From the NCBI RefSeq assembly GCF_018595715.1, contig NZ_JAHEOJ010000021.1:1-64000 (forward strand): DNA of 64,000 nt. The letters are read 5' to 3'. The translations under genes and the position numbers were made by a program. The notes beneath the pieces are model-generated. The model searched no databases and was not told the origin of the DNA. It saw nothing but the letters and a program-made list of their open reading frames with translations. Shown piece by piece: positions 1 to 8,001 of the stretch (positions within the stretch are counted from its first letter, which is position 1; every line of letters begins with the position of its first letter). Origin of the DNA: Glaciecola sp. XM2 (GTDB lineage: Bacteria; Pseudomonadota; Gammaproteobacteria; Enterobacterales; Alteromonadaceae).

Positions 1-894
1 CAAATGGACGGTGGTATCTTAGTAGTAGCTGCTACAGACGGTCCTATGCCACAAACTCGTGAGCACATCTTGTTAGGTCGCCAGGTTGGTATTCCTTACA
101 TGATCGTATTCATGAACAAATGTGACATGGTAGACGACGAAGAACTTCTAGAGCTAGTAGAGATGGAAGTACGTGAGCTATTAACTGAATATGAATTCCC
201 TGGTGATGACTTACCGGTAATCCAAGGTTCAGCACTTAAGGCGCTAGAAGGCGACCCAGTATGGGAAGCGAAGATTGTAGAGCTAGGCGAAGCGCTAGAC
301 AACTACATTCCAGAGCCAGAGCGTGACATCGACAAGCCGTTCATTCTTCCAATCGAAGACGTATTCTCAATCTCAGGTCGTGGCACGGTTGTAACCGGTC
401 GTGTTGAGCAAGGTATCGTTAAAGTAGGTGAAGAAGTTGAAATCGTAGGTATCAAAGACACTACGAAGACAACTTGTACGGGCGTAGAAATGTTCCGTAA
501 GCTTCTAGACGAAGGTCGTGCTGGTGAGAACGTAGGTGTTCTATTACGTGGTACAAAGCGTGAAGACGTAGAGCGTGGTCAAGTATTGGCTAAGCCTGGT
601 TCAATCAACCCGCATACTAAGTTTGAAGCAGAAGTATATGTACTAAGCAAAGATGAAGGTGGCCGTCATACTCCATTCTTCAAAGGCTATCGTCCACAGT
701 TCTACTTCCGTACAACTGACGTAACAGGTGCAGTAGAGCTACCTGAAGGCGTAGAGATGGTAATGCCTGGTGATAACCTTAAATTCGTCGTAGAGCTAAT
801 TGCTCCGATAGCGATGGATGAAGGTTTACGCTTTGCAATCCGTGAAGGTGGCCGCACAGTAGGCGCCGGTGTTGTAGCTAAGATTTTAGCTTAA
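1..894 (+). CDS. tuf: Elongation factor Tu, C-terminal 297 residues (5' truncated by window edge)
   Basis: GTP-dependent carrier of aminoacyl-tRNA to the ribosome, cytosolic. The window begins inside the G domain (QMDGG, then the NKCD guanine-specificity motif near window residue 38), followed by the complete domains 2 and 3, ending GVVAKILA before TAA. About 97 N-terminal residues lie outside the window. The sequence is near-identical in pattern to gammaproteobacterial EF-Tu, and codon use is strongly biased as expected for a highly expressed gene. A strong terminator follows directly and no tRNA-Trp/secE follows, so this could be the last gene of a str operon (tufA) rather than tufB; the copy cannot be assigned from here. 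Confidence 0.98.
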   Translation, partial: QMDGGILVVAATDGPMPQTREHILLGRQVGIPYMIVFMNKCDMVDDEELLELVEMEVRELLTEYEFPGDDLPVIQGSALKALEGDPVWEAKIVELGEALDNYIPEPERDIDKPFILPIEDVFSISGRGTVVTGRVEQGIVKVGEEVEIVGIKDTTKTTCTGVEMFRKLLDEGRAGENVGVLLRGTKREDVERGQVLAKPGSINPHTKFEAEVYVLSKDEGGRHTPFFKGYRPQFYFRTTDVTGAVELPEGVEMVMPGDNLKFVVELIAPIAMDEGLRFAIREGGRTVGAGVVAKILA

Positions 895-915
895 GCACAC
901 CGCACACGTTTTAAG

Positions 916-941
916 AAGGCCGCATGATGCGGCCTTTTTTG
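916..941 (+). terminator. Rho-independent terminator of tuf
   Basis: A GC-rich 6-bp stem (GGCCGC / GCGGCC) with a 5-nt loop, extended by AA/TT, is followed by a run of six T. It lies 22 nt after the tuf stop codon. Confidence 0.9.
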
Positions 942-959
942 TTTAACAGAAAACGTATT

Positions 960-1163
960 ATGAAACCAGAATCAAAAACACTTTCACTTAAAGTTCGAAT
1001 ATTAATTGGTATTTTGTCCATACCTTCTGTCTTGTTGGCGGCGTTTTTAATCAATGCAGGTATTAACGGAGACTGGGATAGCGTGGGCGCATTTGAAGTG
1101 ATTTATGCTGCTGTAGGTTTTTTTGCTGCGTATATCGCCTTAACCGGCAAACGCTTTTTTTGA
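960..1163 (+). CDS. Small two-helix membrane protein, unknown function
   Basis: Not recognised. A 67-residue protein with a short basic N-terminus (MKPESKTLSLKVR), one hydrophobic helix about residues 14-32, a short polar turn containing NGDWDSVG, and a second helix about residues 40-60, ending in GKRFF. The ATG at 960 was chosen because the earlier in-frame ATG (924) lies inside the tuf terminator hairpin. No convincing ribosome binding site precedes 960, so expression is uncertain. It sits alone between the terminator and the next small membrane protein gene. Confidence 0.5.
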   Translation: MKPESKTLSLKVRILIGILSIPSVLLAAFLINAGINGDWDSVGAFEVIYAAVGFFAAYIALTGKRFF

Positions 1164-1247
1164 ACTTTCAGCATCTAATCTCGATATAAACCATATCATA
1201 ATGCACTTTGAGCATTCCTGCTTGTAACATGAAGGGCTAATTATCGT

Positions 1248-1667
1248 ATGCAGCAACACACATCCTATCGTTTGAAACGTAAAAATATTTTGATAATTGC
1301 AGCAATTCTAGGTGTGACGTTAACAGTGTTACTGTTCGCGAATTATCAAAACATCTACAGTTACCAAGATATGGCCGAGGATGTCAATGCCAGCCTTATC
1401 CGCGATACCAATATTGACGCAACGCTTATGACGTACAGAGATGCTCCAAATGGTGTTGAGCTAACCGTAACTCTCAACAATTTGAATAGTCCATTATCTT
1501 CATATAAAAATGACGCAATTCGTTTTGTGTGTGATCACCGAGTGCTTAAAACGAAAATAGATGAGCAAGTACCTGTTGAAGTAACCCTAGTAGCTACGCG
1601 CACAAAAGACGATAAGTATCTCAAGTTGCTGATAGATGCATCTCAATGCAACGGGTTTAACAATTAG
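1248..1667 (+). CDS. Hypothetical single-span membrane-anchored protein
   Basis: Not recognised. 139 residues: a basic N-terminus, one hydrophobic segment about residues 13-31 (signal anchor), then a soluble, presumably periplasmic, domain of about 105 residues with two cysteines (in RFVCDHRV and near the C-terminus, SQCNGF) that could form a disulfide. The stop codon is one base before the start of the chrA-like gene, so the two are probably co-transcribed and translationally coupled. No enzymatic motif is visible. Confidence 0.7.
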   Translation: MQQHTSYRLKRKNILIIAAILGVTLTVLLFANYQNIYSYQDMAEDVNASLIRDTNIDATLMTYRDAPNGVELTVTLNNLNSPLSSYKNDAIRFVCDHRVLKTKIDEQVPVEVTLVATRTKDDKYLKLLIDASQCNGFNN

Positions 1668-1668
1668 C

Positions 1669-2841
1669 ATGCGCCATCTTGAGGTTTTCTGGGTTTTCTT
1701 AAAACTTGGCTGCACCTCATTTGGAGGGCCAATTGCACACTTAGTATATTTTAGAGAAGCCTTTGTTCATCAGCGCAAATGGTTAACTGAATATGAATAT
1801 TCTAACTTACTCACCCTTTGCCAAACTCTGCCCGGGCCGGCAAGTAGCCAAGTAGGATTCAGTATTGGCTTGATGCGCGCAGGTATTCTCGGTGCTTGTC
1901 TAGCCTTTATAGCGTTTACCCTTCCATCTGTGATCTTGCTGCTTGTCTTTGCGAATTACCTGTTTATGTTCGATGCCCAGTGGGGGCAAGCGGTATTGCA
2001 AGGTCTTGCGATACTTGCATTTGTCGTTGTGTCACATGGCGTTGTCGGTATGGGGCAGTCCAATTGTAGCGAACGTCGTTATTTTTCGATTGCATTATTT
2101 AGCTTTGTGTCTTTAATAATGCTGCCATACGCACTAACCCAGTTACTAGTCATCGCTTTGGGGGCGCTCATCGCTTATGTTTACCGAGAAAAGGCGAATA
2201 TGACACAGTCCATTGACGAGCCAGAGCAAGTCATCGTGCATGTTAAATGGCTCAAAAAGGCTGCACCAATTCTAGGGTTAACCTTTGTATTGCTGCTTTT
2301 TACATTACCCATATTATCTTCAACGGCTTCTGATTTTTATCGTTCAGGAGCATTGGTATTTGGCGGTGGGCATGTGGTGTTACCGTTACTAGAATCTGCC
2401 TTTGTGTCAATCGAGCAAATCTCTCAAGCAGATTTTTTAGCGGGTTACGGCGCGACTCAGGCGGTGCCAGGACCGATGTTTTCATTTGCCGCTTATTTAG
2501 GGTATCTGCTCCCAGGTAGTGAGCGTCCATTAATTCAAGCGTTTGTTGCTACCGTATTTATCTTTCTTCCGGGTTTTCTGTTGGTAATGACGATATTACC
2601 GTCTTGGCAGAGGCTAAGCCATTCATCTAAAAACAAAGCTGCTTTTGCTGGCGCGAATGCGGCAGTTGTTGGATTACTCGCGGCTGCCTTATACGATCCC
2701 ATTTTTGTGCATGCCATTACGCAACCGTTAGACATTGCGATCGCGGCGGTTGCGTATGCGGGTTTGAGCAGATATAAGGTGTCGGTACTCTATATTGTTA
2801 TGTTCTGCGTGATGTCAAAGCTGTTTCTGACAATCGTATGA
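1669..2841 (+). CDS. chrA: Chromate-transporter (CHR) family membrane protein, two-domain type
   Basis: CHR family members transport chromate or related anions; the real substrate here is not known. 390 residues, strongly hydrophobic, with the two homologous halves of long CHR proteins: N-half signatures FGGPIAHL and LPGPASSQ, and C-half signatures FGGGHVVLP and AVPGPMFSFAAYLG. The start was set at ATG 1669, which aligns with the usual family N-terminus (MRHLEVFWVFLKLG); a longer frame back to 1636 would overlap the preceding gene. The gene follows the small anchored protein with a 1-nt gap and ends 5 nt before the convergent EAL gene. Confidence 0.85.
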   Translation: MRHLEVFWVFLKLGCTSFGGPIAHLVYFREAFVHQRKWLTEYEYSNLLTLCQTLPGPASSQVGFSIGLMRAGILGACLAFIAFTLPSVILLLVFANYLFMFDAQWGQAVLQGLAILAFVVVSHGVVGMGQSNCSERRYFSIALFSFVSLIMLPYALTQLLVIALGALIAYVYREKANMTQSIDEPEQVIVHVKWLKKAAPILGLTFVLLLFTLPILSSTASDFYRSGALVFGGGHVVLPLLESAFVSIEQISQADFLAGYGATQAVPGPMFSFAAYLGYLLPGSERPLIQAFVATVFIFLPGFLLVMTILPSWQRLSHSSKNKAAFAGANAAVVGLLAAALYDPIFVHAITQPLDIAIAAVAYAGLSRYKVSVLYIVMFCVMSKLFLTIV

Positions 2842-2846
2842 GCACT

Positions 2847-4757
2847 TTAATCATTGTTCTTGGGGTGGTACATCATACTGGGTTTGTGCAATAGATAACC
2901 TTGGACATAATCGACATTAAGCTTTTTGACGGTGTCCAACTCCGACTGCGTTTCGATAAACTCGGCAACCGTGCTTATACCTAGGTCATAAGCCAATCCG
3001 ACAATGCTTCGCAAGATGGCTTGGTTATCTTCTCGCGTATCAATGTCTTGTATAAAGGTTCCATCAATTTTTAACGTGTCTATGTGCAATCGTGAGATAT
3101 ATCCATATGAGGACATGCCCGTACCAAAATCGTCCAGTGAAATCTTGCAACGATAACTCGACAGCTTGTTAAGCACACTGGAGGCGATATCAAAGTTTTT
3201 TATGATATTAGTTTCAGTAATTTCAAAACCAATTAATGCATGATTGATATCGCTAGATGCGAACAAAGTATCGACAAAGTCTATAAAATTGATGTCGCTT
3301 AGCGTGTTACCAGAGAGATTGACGGTATAGTGAGTGTTGTCCTCAGGGTGCTCTAGCAAATAATCAACAAGTGAAGAGAGCACGTAGCGGTCAACCTTGT
3401 CCATAAGATGAAAACGTTCAGCTGCTTGCAAAAATAACCCAGGGCTTTGGATGTTTCCTTGTTCATCTATGACACGCAGCAGTACTTCGTGATAGGTATG
3501 ATGAGCATCTTCATTAAACGGCTTTATCTGTTGTTTAAACAAAGCTAAACGACATTCTTTTAGTGCGAGGTTTATCTCTGTTACCGCTCGCATTTGTTGC
3601 TGCCTAGACGATATTCTGCGGTCACTTTGATCAAACACAACATGATTATCCGGACCTAATGACTTTGCTTCTTGCAAGCACGCAAACACTTTGTTCAAAA
3701 CCTGTTCACGGTTTGTATCTTCAGTTTGAGTTATACCGACAGCGCCAGCGCATGCGCTTAATGCAATCGATACTGATTGATTACTATGCTCATGTTCGGC
3801 AATCACATCAAGTAGACGACGAACGATTTTATCCACGTCAGTGTCATCATGGGTATATGCGATGACGCCTAGCGTATCACCGCCTATTCTGCAAAGCACA
3901 TCTCCTTTAGAGGTGCATTGTTGGAGTTTTTGCGCTACGTTTTTGAGGTATGTGTCGCCGCCATTATTACCAAATGCCTCGTTGATCAATTTGAAATTAT
4001 TTATGTCGAGAATGATCACAACGCTAGCTTTGTTACCTTTGAGCGCATCATCTATTGAATGGACAAAAAACTCTCTATTGCCTAACTCAGTCTCTTTGTC
4101 TCGAACATTTGCTTGAAGTAGCTTGTCAGTGAGTCTTAATATTAACCACAATAATGTTAACTGGATAAGTGCGAAGACTGTCCCGGAAACTACGGTAAGT
4201 TCATGTAAGCTTTGTTTGAGTCTGTCTTTCTTGGTGCCCACTTCAATGGTAACTATTTGTGAAACTTGATCTAGAGTAAAGGTAGGGGCCCTATCGATAC
4301 CGCGGACCGATTTGTCGGCCATAGCTGCATCAAAATTCGAATCTTTAAATATTTCAATCGCGTCTAAATAATCAGCTAAAATAGCCTTATGTATAGTAAT
4401 AAAATCAAGCGCAAGTGGCTTGGCCTCGCTGCTTGCATCGATGCGATTGTATAGGCGGTCTGCAGCAACCTGCGTATTCATGAATTCTTCACTAAAAAGT
4501 GTGGTATACAATTCAAAATCTTCGGGAGTGCTTCCGCGGAGCAAGATGTTCTTCCATTCCTGTACTTGGCGTTTAAAAAAGTATTGTAAGTCAATCGCGC
4601 TCTTTTCTATCTGATGGAGCGTTTCGAGTTCTTGTAAGTAAGCTTTATTTGTCGCGTTGTAATATTTTAGAAAGGCCAAGGTAGTAAAAGTGATCGCAGC
4701 GATAATCACTAATATCAAACCATAATATTTGAGCTTTCTTTTTTGAATATAAGTCAT
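2847..4757 (-). CDS. Membrane-bound cyclic-di-GMP phosphodiesterase (degenerate GGDEF + EAL)
   Basis: Predicted to hydrolyse c-di-GMP. 636 residues: TM helix about 11-30, an alpha-helical periplasmic sensor about 31-185, second TM about 190-208, GGDEF domain about 220-375, EAL domain about 390-630. The GGDEF signature is GGDTL (292-296), so cyclase activity is probably lost. The EAL domain keeps catalytic features: EVLLR (424-428), EITET (512-516), DDFGTG (542-547), LKIDG and AEFIE. The gene is convergent with chrA and divergent from the aminopeptidase gene; a FliA-like promoter lies 47-73 nt upstream. It is probably a motility/sessility switch enzyme. Confidence 0.9.
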   Translation of the reverse strand: MTYIQKRKLKYYGLILVIIAAITFTTLAFLKYYNATNKAYLQELETLHQIEKSAIDLQYFFKRQVQEWKNILLRGSTPEDFELYTTLFSEEFMNTQVAADRLYNRIDASSEAKPLALDFITIHKAILADYLDAIEIFKDSNFDAAMADKSVRGIDRAPTFTLDQVSQIVTIEVGTKKDRLKQSLHELTVVSGTVFALIQLTLLWLILRLTDKLLQANVRDKETELGNREFFVHSIDDALKGNKASVVIILDINNFKLINEAFGNNGGDTYLKNVAQKLQQCTSKGDVLCRIGGDTLGVIAYTHDDTDVDKIVRRLLDVIAEHEHSNQSVSIALSACAGAVGITQTEDTNREQVLNKVFACLQEAKSLGPDNHVVFDQSDRRISSRQQQMRAVTEINLALKECRLALFKQQIKPFNEDAHHTYHEVLLRVIDEQGNIQSPGLFLQAAERFHLMDKVDRYVLSSLVDYLLEHPEDNTHYTVNLSGNTLSDINFIDFVDTLFASSDINHALIGFEITETNIIKNFDIASSVLNKLSSYRCKISLDDFGTGMSSYGYISRLHIDTLKIDGTFIQDIDTREDNQAILRSIVGLAYDLGISTVAEFIETQSELDTVKKLNVDYVQGYLLHKPSMMYHPKNND

Positions 4758-4803
4758 GGGAATGTTTGAAGGCTTCCAGCTGCTTGTGCACTCGCTATAA
4801 AGG

Positions 4804-4830
4804 TTATCGGTCGGCGTGAGTCATTCTTGA
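4804..4830 (-). promoter_or_regulatory. Candidate sigma-28 (FliA) promoter for the EAL gene
   Basis: Read on the minus strand: TCAAGAAT, 11 nt, ACCGATAA. The FliA consensus is TAAAGTTT-N11-GCCGATAA, giving 5/8 and 7/8 matches with exact spacing. The predicted leader to the ATG is about 40 nt. Confidence 0.55.
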
Positions 4831-4938
4831 CGTAAAACATCAAAAAAATCGAGGTCCAAACACCATAAAATTGAGCTGTATATTGTGCGTAAAACTACTT
4901 ACACTAAATGTTAATTTGACATATAAGGAAATCAATCG

Positions 4939-6480
4939 GTGAAAACCCTTTCTTTAATCTTCATTGCAAGCGCATTGCTTGTTACTTCATTTATCAGTCT
5001 CGCAAATGCAAGTTTTAGTTTTGTTGAAACGGCTCAAGATGATGCAAACAAAGTTGTTGTGTTTGTTTCAGACGCCGCGGCGCTATCGGGGCAAGCCTTG
5101 CAGTTGAATCAACAAAGTGATGGGCGTTTTGCAGCCTTGCTTGAATTAAATGAATTCACGCCAAGTTCACAGGGTATATTACATCTGCAGATGGTGGGCG
5201 AGGTTGATGACGTATTAGTGATTGGTATTGACAGTGACAAAGCGCTAGACGGTCCGGCATTGCAAAATCTGGGTGGAAAAATTGCTGCTAGTCTTTCTTC
5301 AACATCAAAGGATGTAGAGGCGAGCGTTTTTGTTGACGGACTATCAAGCGACTCATCGATTACCGCGGCGCACCTAGCGTACGGTTATCATTTGCGTCAT
5401 TACAGTTTTGATAAGTACCAAAGCAAAAAGCAAGAAGGTGAATCAAATATTACATTCGTGACGCCATCAGCGAATGAAAACGAAAACCTTTACGCGAACG
5501 ACTTGAAATTCATAGCCCAAGGCGTTCATTTGGCCCGCGATCTTGCCTCTGAGCCTGGTAAAAGCATGTACCCACAATTGTTTGTTGACACCGTTAGTGC
5601 CCTATTCAAAGGCGTTGATAATGTGAAAATTGATGTGTTGGATGTCAAAGACATGGAAAAATACAACATGGGTGCGTTGATGGGTGTAGGCAAAGGCTCT
5701 ATCCATGAACCTCGTATGTTAGTCATTGAATATACAGGCGGTAAAAGGGGCGACGCTCCCATAGCACTTGCAGGTAAAGGCATCACGTTTGATACAGGTG
5801 GTATTAGTATCAAACCAAATACAAATATGTGGATGATGAAGGCCGACTTATCTGGCGCTGCGGCTGTTGCTGGCACCATGCATGCACTTGCCCAGCGCGG
5901 TGAAAATGTCAATGTCATTGGTTTGATGCCACTTGCCGAAAACATGCCTGCTGAAGATGCAATTCGCCCAGGTGACGTACTGCAAACTATGCAGGGCACC
6001 ACTATTGAAATTATAAGCACTGATGCTGAAGGTCGCCTCATTTTGGCAGACGCAGTGTACTATGCACAAGATAAGTATAAGCCCAAAATGCTGCTGAATA
6101 TTGCGACATTAACCGGTTCTGCGGCGCGCGCGCTTGGTGATGAGTACGCTGCGTTGGTGACGCGAAATATGCCTTACTCTTTGCAAATGATGGAAGTGGG
6201 TGAGAAAAGCGGCGAGCATGTTTGGCCTTTACCGCTGCACGAAAATCACTTTGAGCAAATTAAATCTGACATCGCCGACATCAAAAACTCGGGTGCGGGT
6301 AACCCAGGCGCAAGTATTGGTGCTGCGGTGATAGGTACGTTTGTTGCTGATGATTTACCGTGGGTTCATTTAGACATCGCCGGCGTGGATTGGTTATCTA
6401 GTTCTATTGATGTTGCGCCTAAAGGCAGTCAGGGCTGGGGTGTGCGTTATATGGACCAGCTTGTGAGAGACAATAAATAA
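4939..6480 (+). CDS. Leucyl aminopeptidase, M17 family, with signal peptide
   Basis: Dizinc exopeptidase removing N-terminal residues. The 513-residue protein starts at GTG 4939, preceded by AAGGA about 9 nt upstream. Residues 1-24 form a signal peptide (hydrophobic core, then SLANA cleavage site), so this copy should act in the periplasm or outside, unlike cytosolic PepA. The M17 catalytic domain is intact: GKGITFDTGG with metal/catalytic K280 and D285, and STDAEGRLIL with D362, E364 and R366. The N-terminal M17 macro-like domain (about 25-180) is shorter and divergent. The gene is monocistronic, ending in a very strong terminator, and divergent from the EAL gene. Confidence 0.92.
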   Translation: MKTLSLIFIASALLVTSFISLANASFSFVETAQDDANKVVVFVSDAAALSGQALQLNQQSDGRFAALLELNEFTPSSQGILHLQMVGEVDDVLVIGIDSDKALDGPALQNLGGKIAASLSSTSKDVEASVFVDGLSSDSSITAAHLAYGYHLRHYSFDKYQSKKQEGESNITFVTPSANENENLYANDLKFIAQGVHLARDLASEPGKSMYPQLFVDTVSALFKGVDNVKIDVLDVKDMEKYNMGALMGVGKGSIHEPRMLVIEYTGGKRGDAPIALAGKGITFDTGGISIKPNTNMWMMKADLSGAAAVAGTMHALAQRGENVNVIGLMPLAENMPAEDAIRPGDVLQTMQGTTIEIISTDAEGRLILADAVYYAQDKYKPKMLLNIATLTGSAARALGDEYAALVTRNMPYSLQMMEVGEKSGEHVWPLPLHENHFEQIKSDIADIKNSGAGNPGASIGAAVIGTFVADDLPWVHLDIAGVDWLSSSIDVAPKGSQGWGVRYMDQLVRDNK

Positions 6481-6497
6481 AGTATTACGTTTCAGAG

Positions 6498-6529
6498 CAG
6501 GTAAGCGCCAAGGGCGCTTACCTGTTTTA
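6498..6529 (+). terminator. Terminator of the aminopeptidase gene
   Basis: Perfect 12-bp stem (CAGGTAAGCGCC paired with its complement at 6513-6524), 3-nt loop AAG, then TTTTAT. It starts 18 nt after the stop codon. Confidence 0.88.
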
Positions 6530-6562
6530 TTGGCAAAACAACCCCTCCCTCCTCAGGTAAGT

Positions 6563-7471
6563 TCAGGCTGTTGCTATCGAAGTAAACTGCAACATTAAAT
6601 AATACCCTGCGATAGTAATCGGTACAGATGCCAAAGTAGAAATCGCAATGATTTGTGCTGCCAACTGATGATTACCGCCTATTTTACGCACCATAACATA
6701 GCTGGCCGCAGCGGTTGGGCTGGTGGCCATTAGAAACACGACGCCAAGTGATAGGCCGGTAACATCAAATGCCAAAGATAGACCAACGAGGACCATAGGG
6801 TAAATAATACATTTACCTACGGTGGTGACTAAGACTAAAAACCAGTAGCTTCCCAAATTTCTAAACCGTAGCGCAGCACCTGTGCATAACAAAGCCAAAG
6901 GTAGGGTGAGTTGAGCGAAATATCCCAAACTATTACTAATGAAGGTAGGAAGCGTAACTGCATAGTACGAAACGCTAAGGCCCGCTATGATGCTCAAAAT
7001 AATAGGGTTTGTGATAATGCCCTTAAGAATGCGTGTAGCGTTAACCGTTGAACCAGCATACACATTGAGCAAGGTTACGCACAATACGTTATATACGATG
7101 GTTAATGCACCCAAAAAGATTGAAGCGTAAGCTAGCCCCTCGCTGCCATATGCATTAGCGCAGTAAGCCAAGCCGATGATTCCCATATTCGAGCGAAATG
7201 CCCCCTGAACAATAACGCCCTTATTTAAACGATTAGGCACCCAAAAGTGTACCCAAACTAAAAAGCCTGCGCATACTATCAAGGTGCCTGAAATACCAAT
7301 TCCAATTGTCTTAACTTCAGTGAGTGCGCTAATGTCGCTGATACTTATATTAACAAACAAGAGTGCGGGTAAAGCATAGTTAAAAATTAATCTAGATGCT
7401 TTTTCGACAAATGAGTCGTCTAACAATCCTTGGCGATAAAAACCATAGCCCGCAACAATAAGCAGCAGCAC
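6563..7471 (-). CDS. AEC-family (auxin efflux carrier-like) transporter
   Basis: Integral membrane permease of the AEC family, whose members export organic acids or related solutes; substrate unknown. About 302 residues with roughly ten hydrophobic helices in two halves. The annotated GTG start (7471) begins inside what looks like the first helix (LLLIVAGYGFYRQGLLDD). The frame stays open upstream to 7541 and encodes a plausible helix start (ISPLEAFISFSITVIGPV), but contains no ATG, GTG or TTG. The true start is therefore doubtful, possibly a rare ATC/ATT codon. It lies downstream of the SRPBCC gene in the same direction. Confidence 0.8.
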   Translation of the reverse strand: MLLLIVAGYGFYRQGLLDDSFVEKASRLIFNYALPALLFVNISISDISALTEVKTIGIGISGTLIVCAGFLVWVHFWVPNRLNKGVIVQGAFRSNMGIIGLAYCANAYGSEGLAYASIFLGALTIVYNVLCVTLLNVYAGSTVNATRILKGIITNPIILSIIAGLSVSYYAVTLPTFISNSLGYFAQLTLPLALLCTGAALRFRNLGSYWFLVLVTTVGKCIIYPMVLVGLSLAFDVTGLSLGVVFLMATSPTAAASYVMVRKIGGNHQLAAQIIAISTLASVPITIAGYYLMLQFTSIATA

Positions 7472-7562
7472 AGGACCGATAACGGTAATAGAAAAACTAA
7501 TAAACGCTTCAAGAGGAGAGATAAGGTTGCTCGTTTGAGTTTAGACGTTGCCTTGTTTGAAA

Positions 7563-8000
7563 TTATCGCATATCAATAGCTTTGAGAATACTCCCAAAGG
7601 CGCGCCCCCCTCCATTTTGAATTTGTTTATCAAAATACCAAGGGCCTAAAAGAGGAATTTTAATACGCCCCTGTGACTTCCAAATTACTAGCGTGCTTTC
7701 GCCAAGGTCTTTTAGAGTGATTACACCGAATTCATGTTCATACGGCAGGGGTTTTGAATATTCAATGAGGTAGGCAAGCCGAGTTGGGCGCGCAAACTCC
7801 ACAATGCGCTCATGCAACACCGAAGAGCCTGCTACGACCTCACGCAGGGCGCCTAATCCATTAGGCTCCTGCTTTCCCTCTTCTAACAGCGAGGAGTCAT
7901 CTATTCCCTTAAACTGTTTGTAATTTGCGTGGTCGGCTAGGGCGCTAAACACCTCATCAATAGGCTTTTTGATTTCACGTTCTACGCAAATTGAAAACAT
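7563..8000 (-). CDS. SRPBCC-fold (START-like) protein
   Basis: 145-residue helix-grip-fold protein of the polyketide cyclase/MxaD-like SRPBCC superfamily, which bind hydrophobic ligands. Visible traits: N-terminal strand with VEREIKKPIDEVFSALADH (the superfamily's typical opening), central beta strands, and a long C-terminal helix (GGGRAFGSILKAIDMR). No signal peptide, so cytosolic. The ATG is one base after the TAA of fadD, which implies translational coupling and suggests a role linked to acyl-CoA or fatty acid metabolism. The exact ligand or reaction cannot be told from sequence. Confidence 0.8.
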   Translation of the reverse strand: MFSICVEREIKKPIDEVFSALADHANYKQFKGIDDSSLLEEGKQEPNGLGALREVVAGSSVLHERIVEFARPTRLAYLIEYSKPLPYEHEFGVITLKDLGESTLVIWKSQGRIKIPLLGPWYFDKQIQNGGGRAFGSILKAIDMR

Positions 8001-8001
8001 A

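Noticed and set aside
5526-6041. 171-codon frame antisense to the aminopeptidase gene
   Set aside because: The opposite strand encodes the M17 catalytic core with all motifs; the antisense product has no recognisable features.
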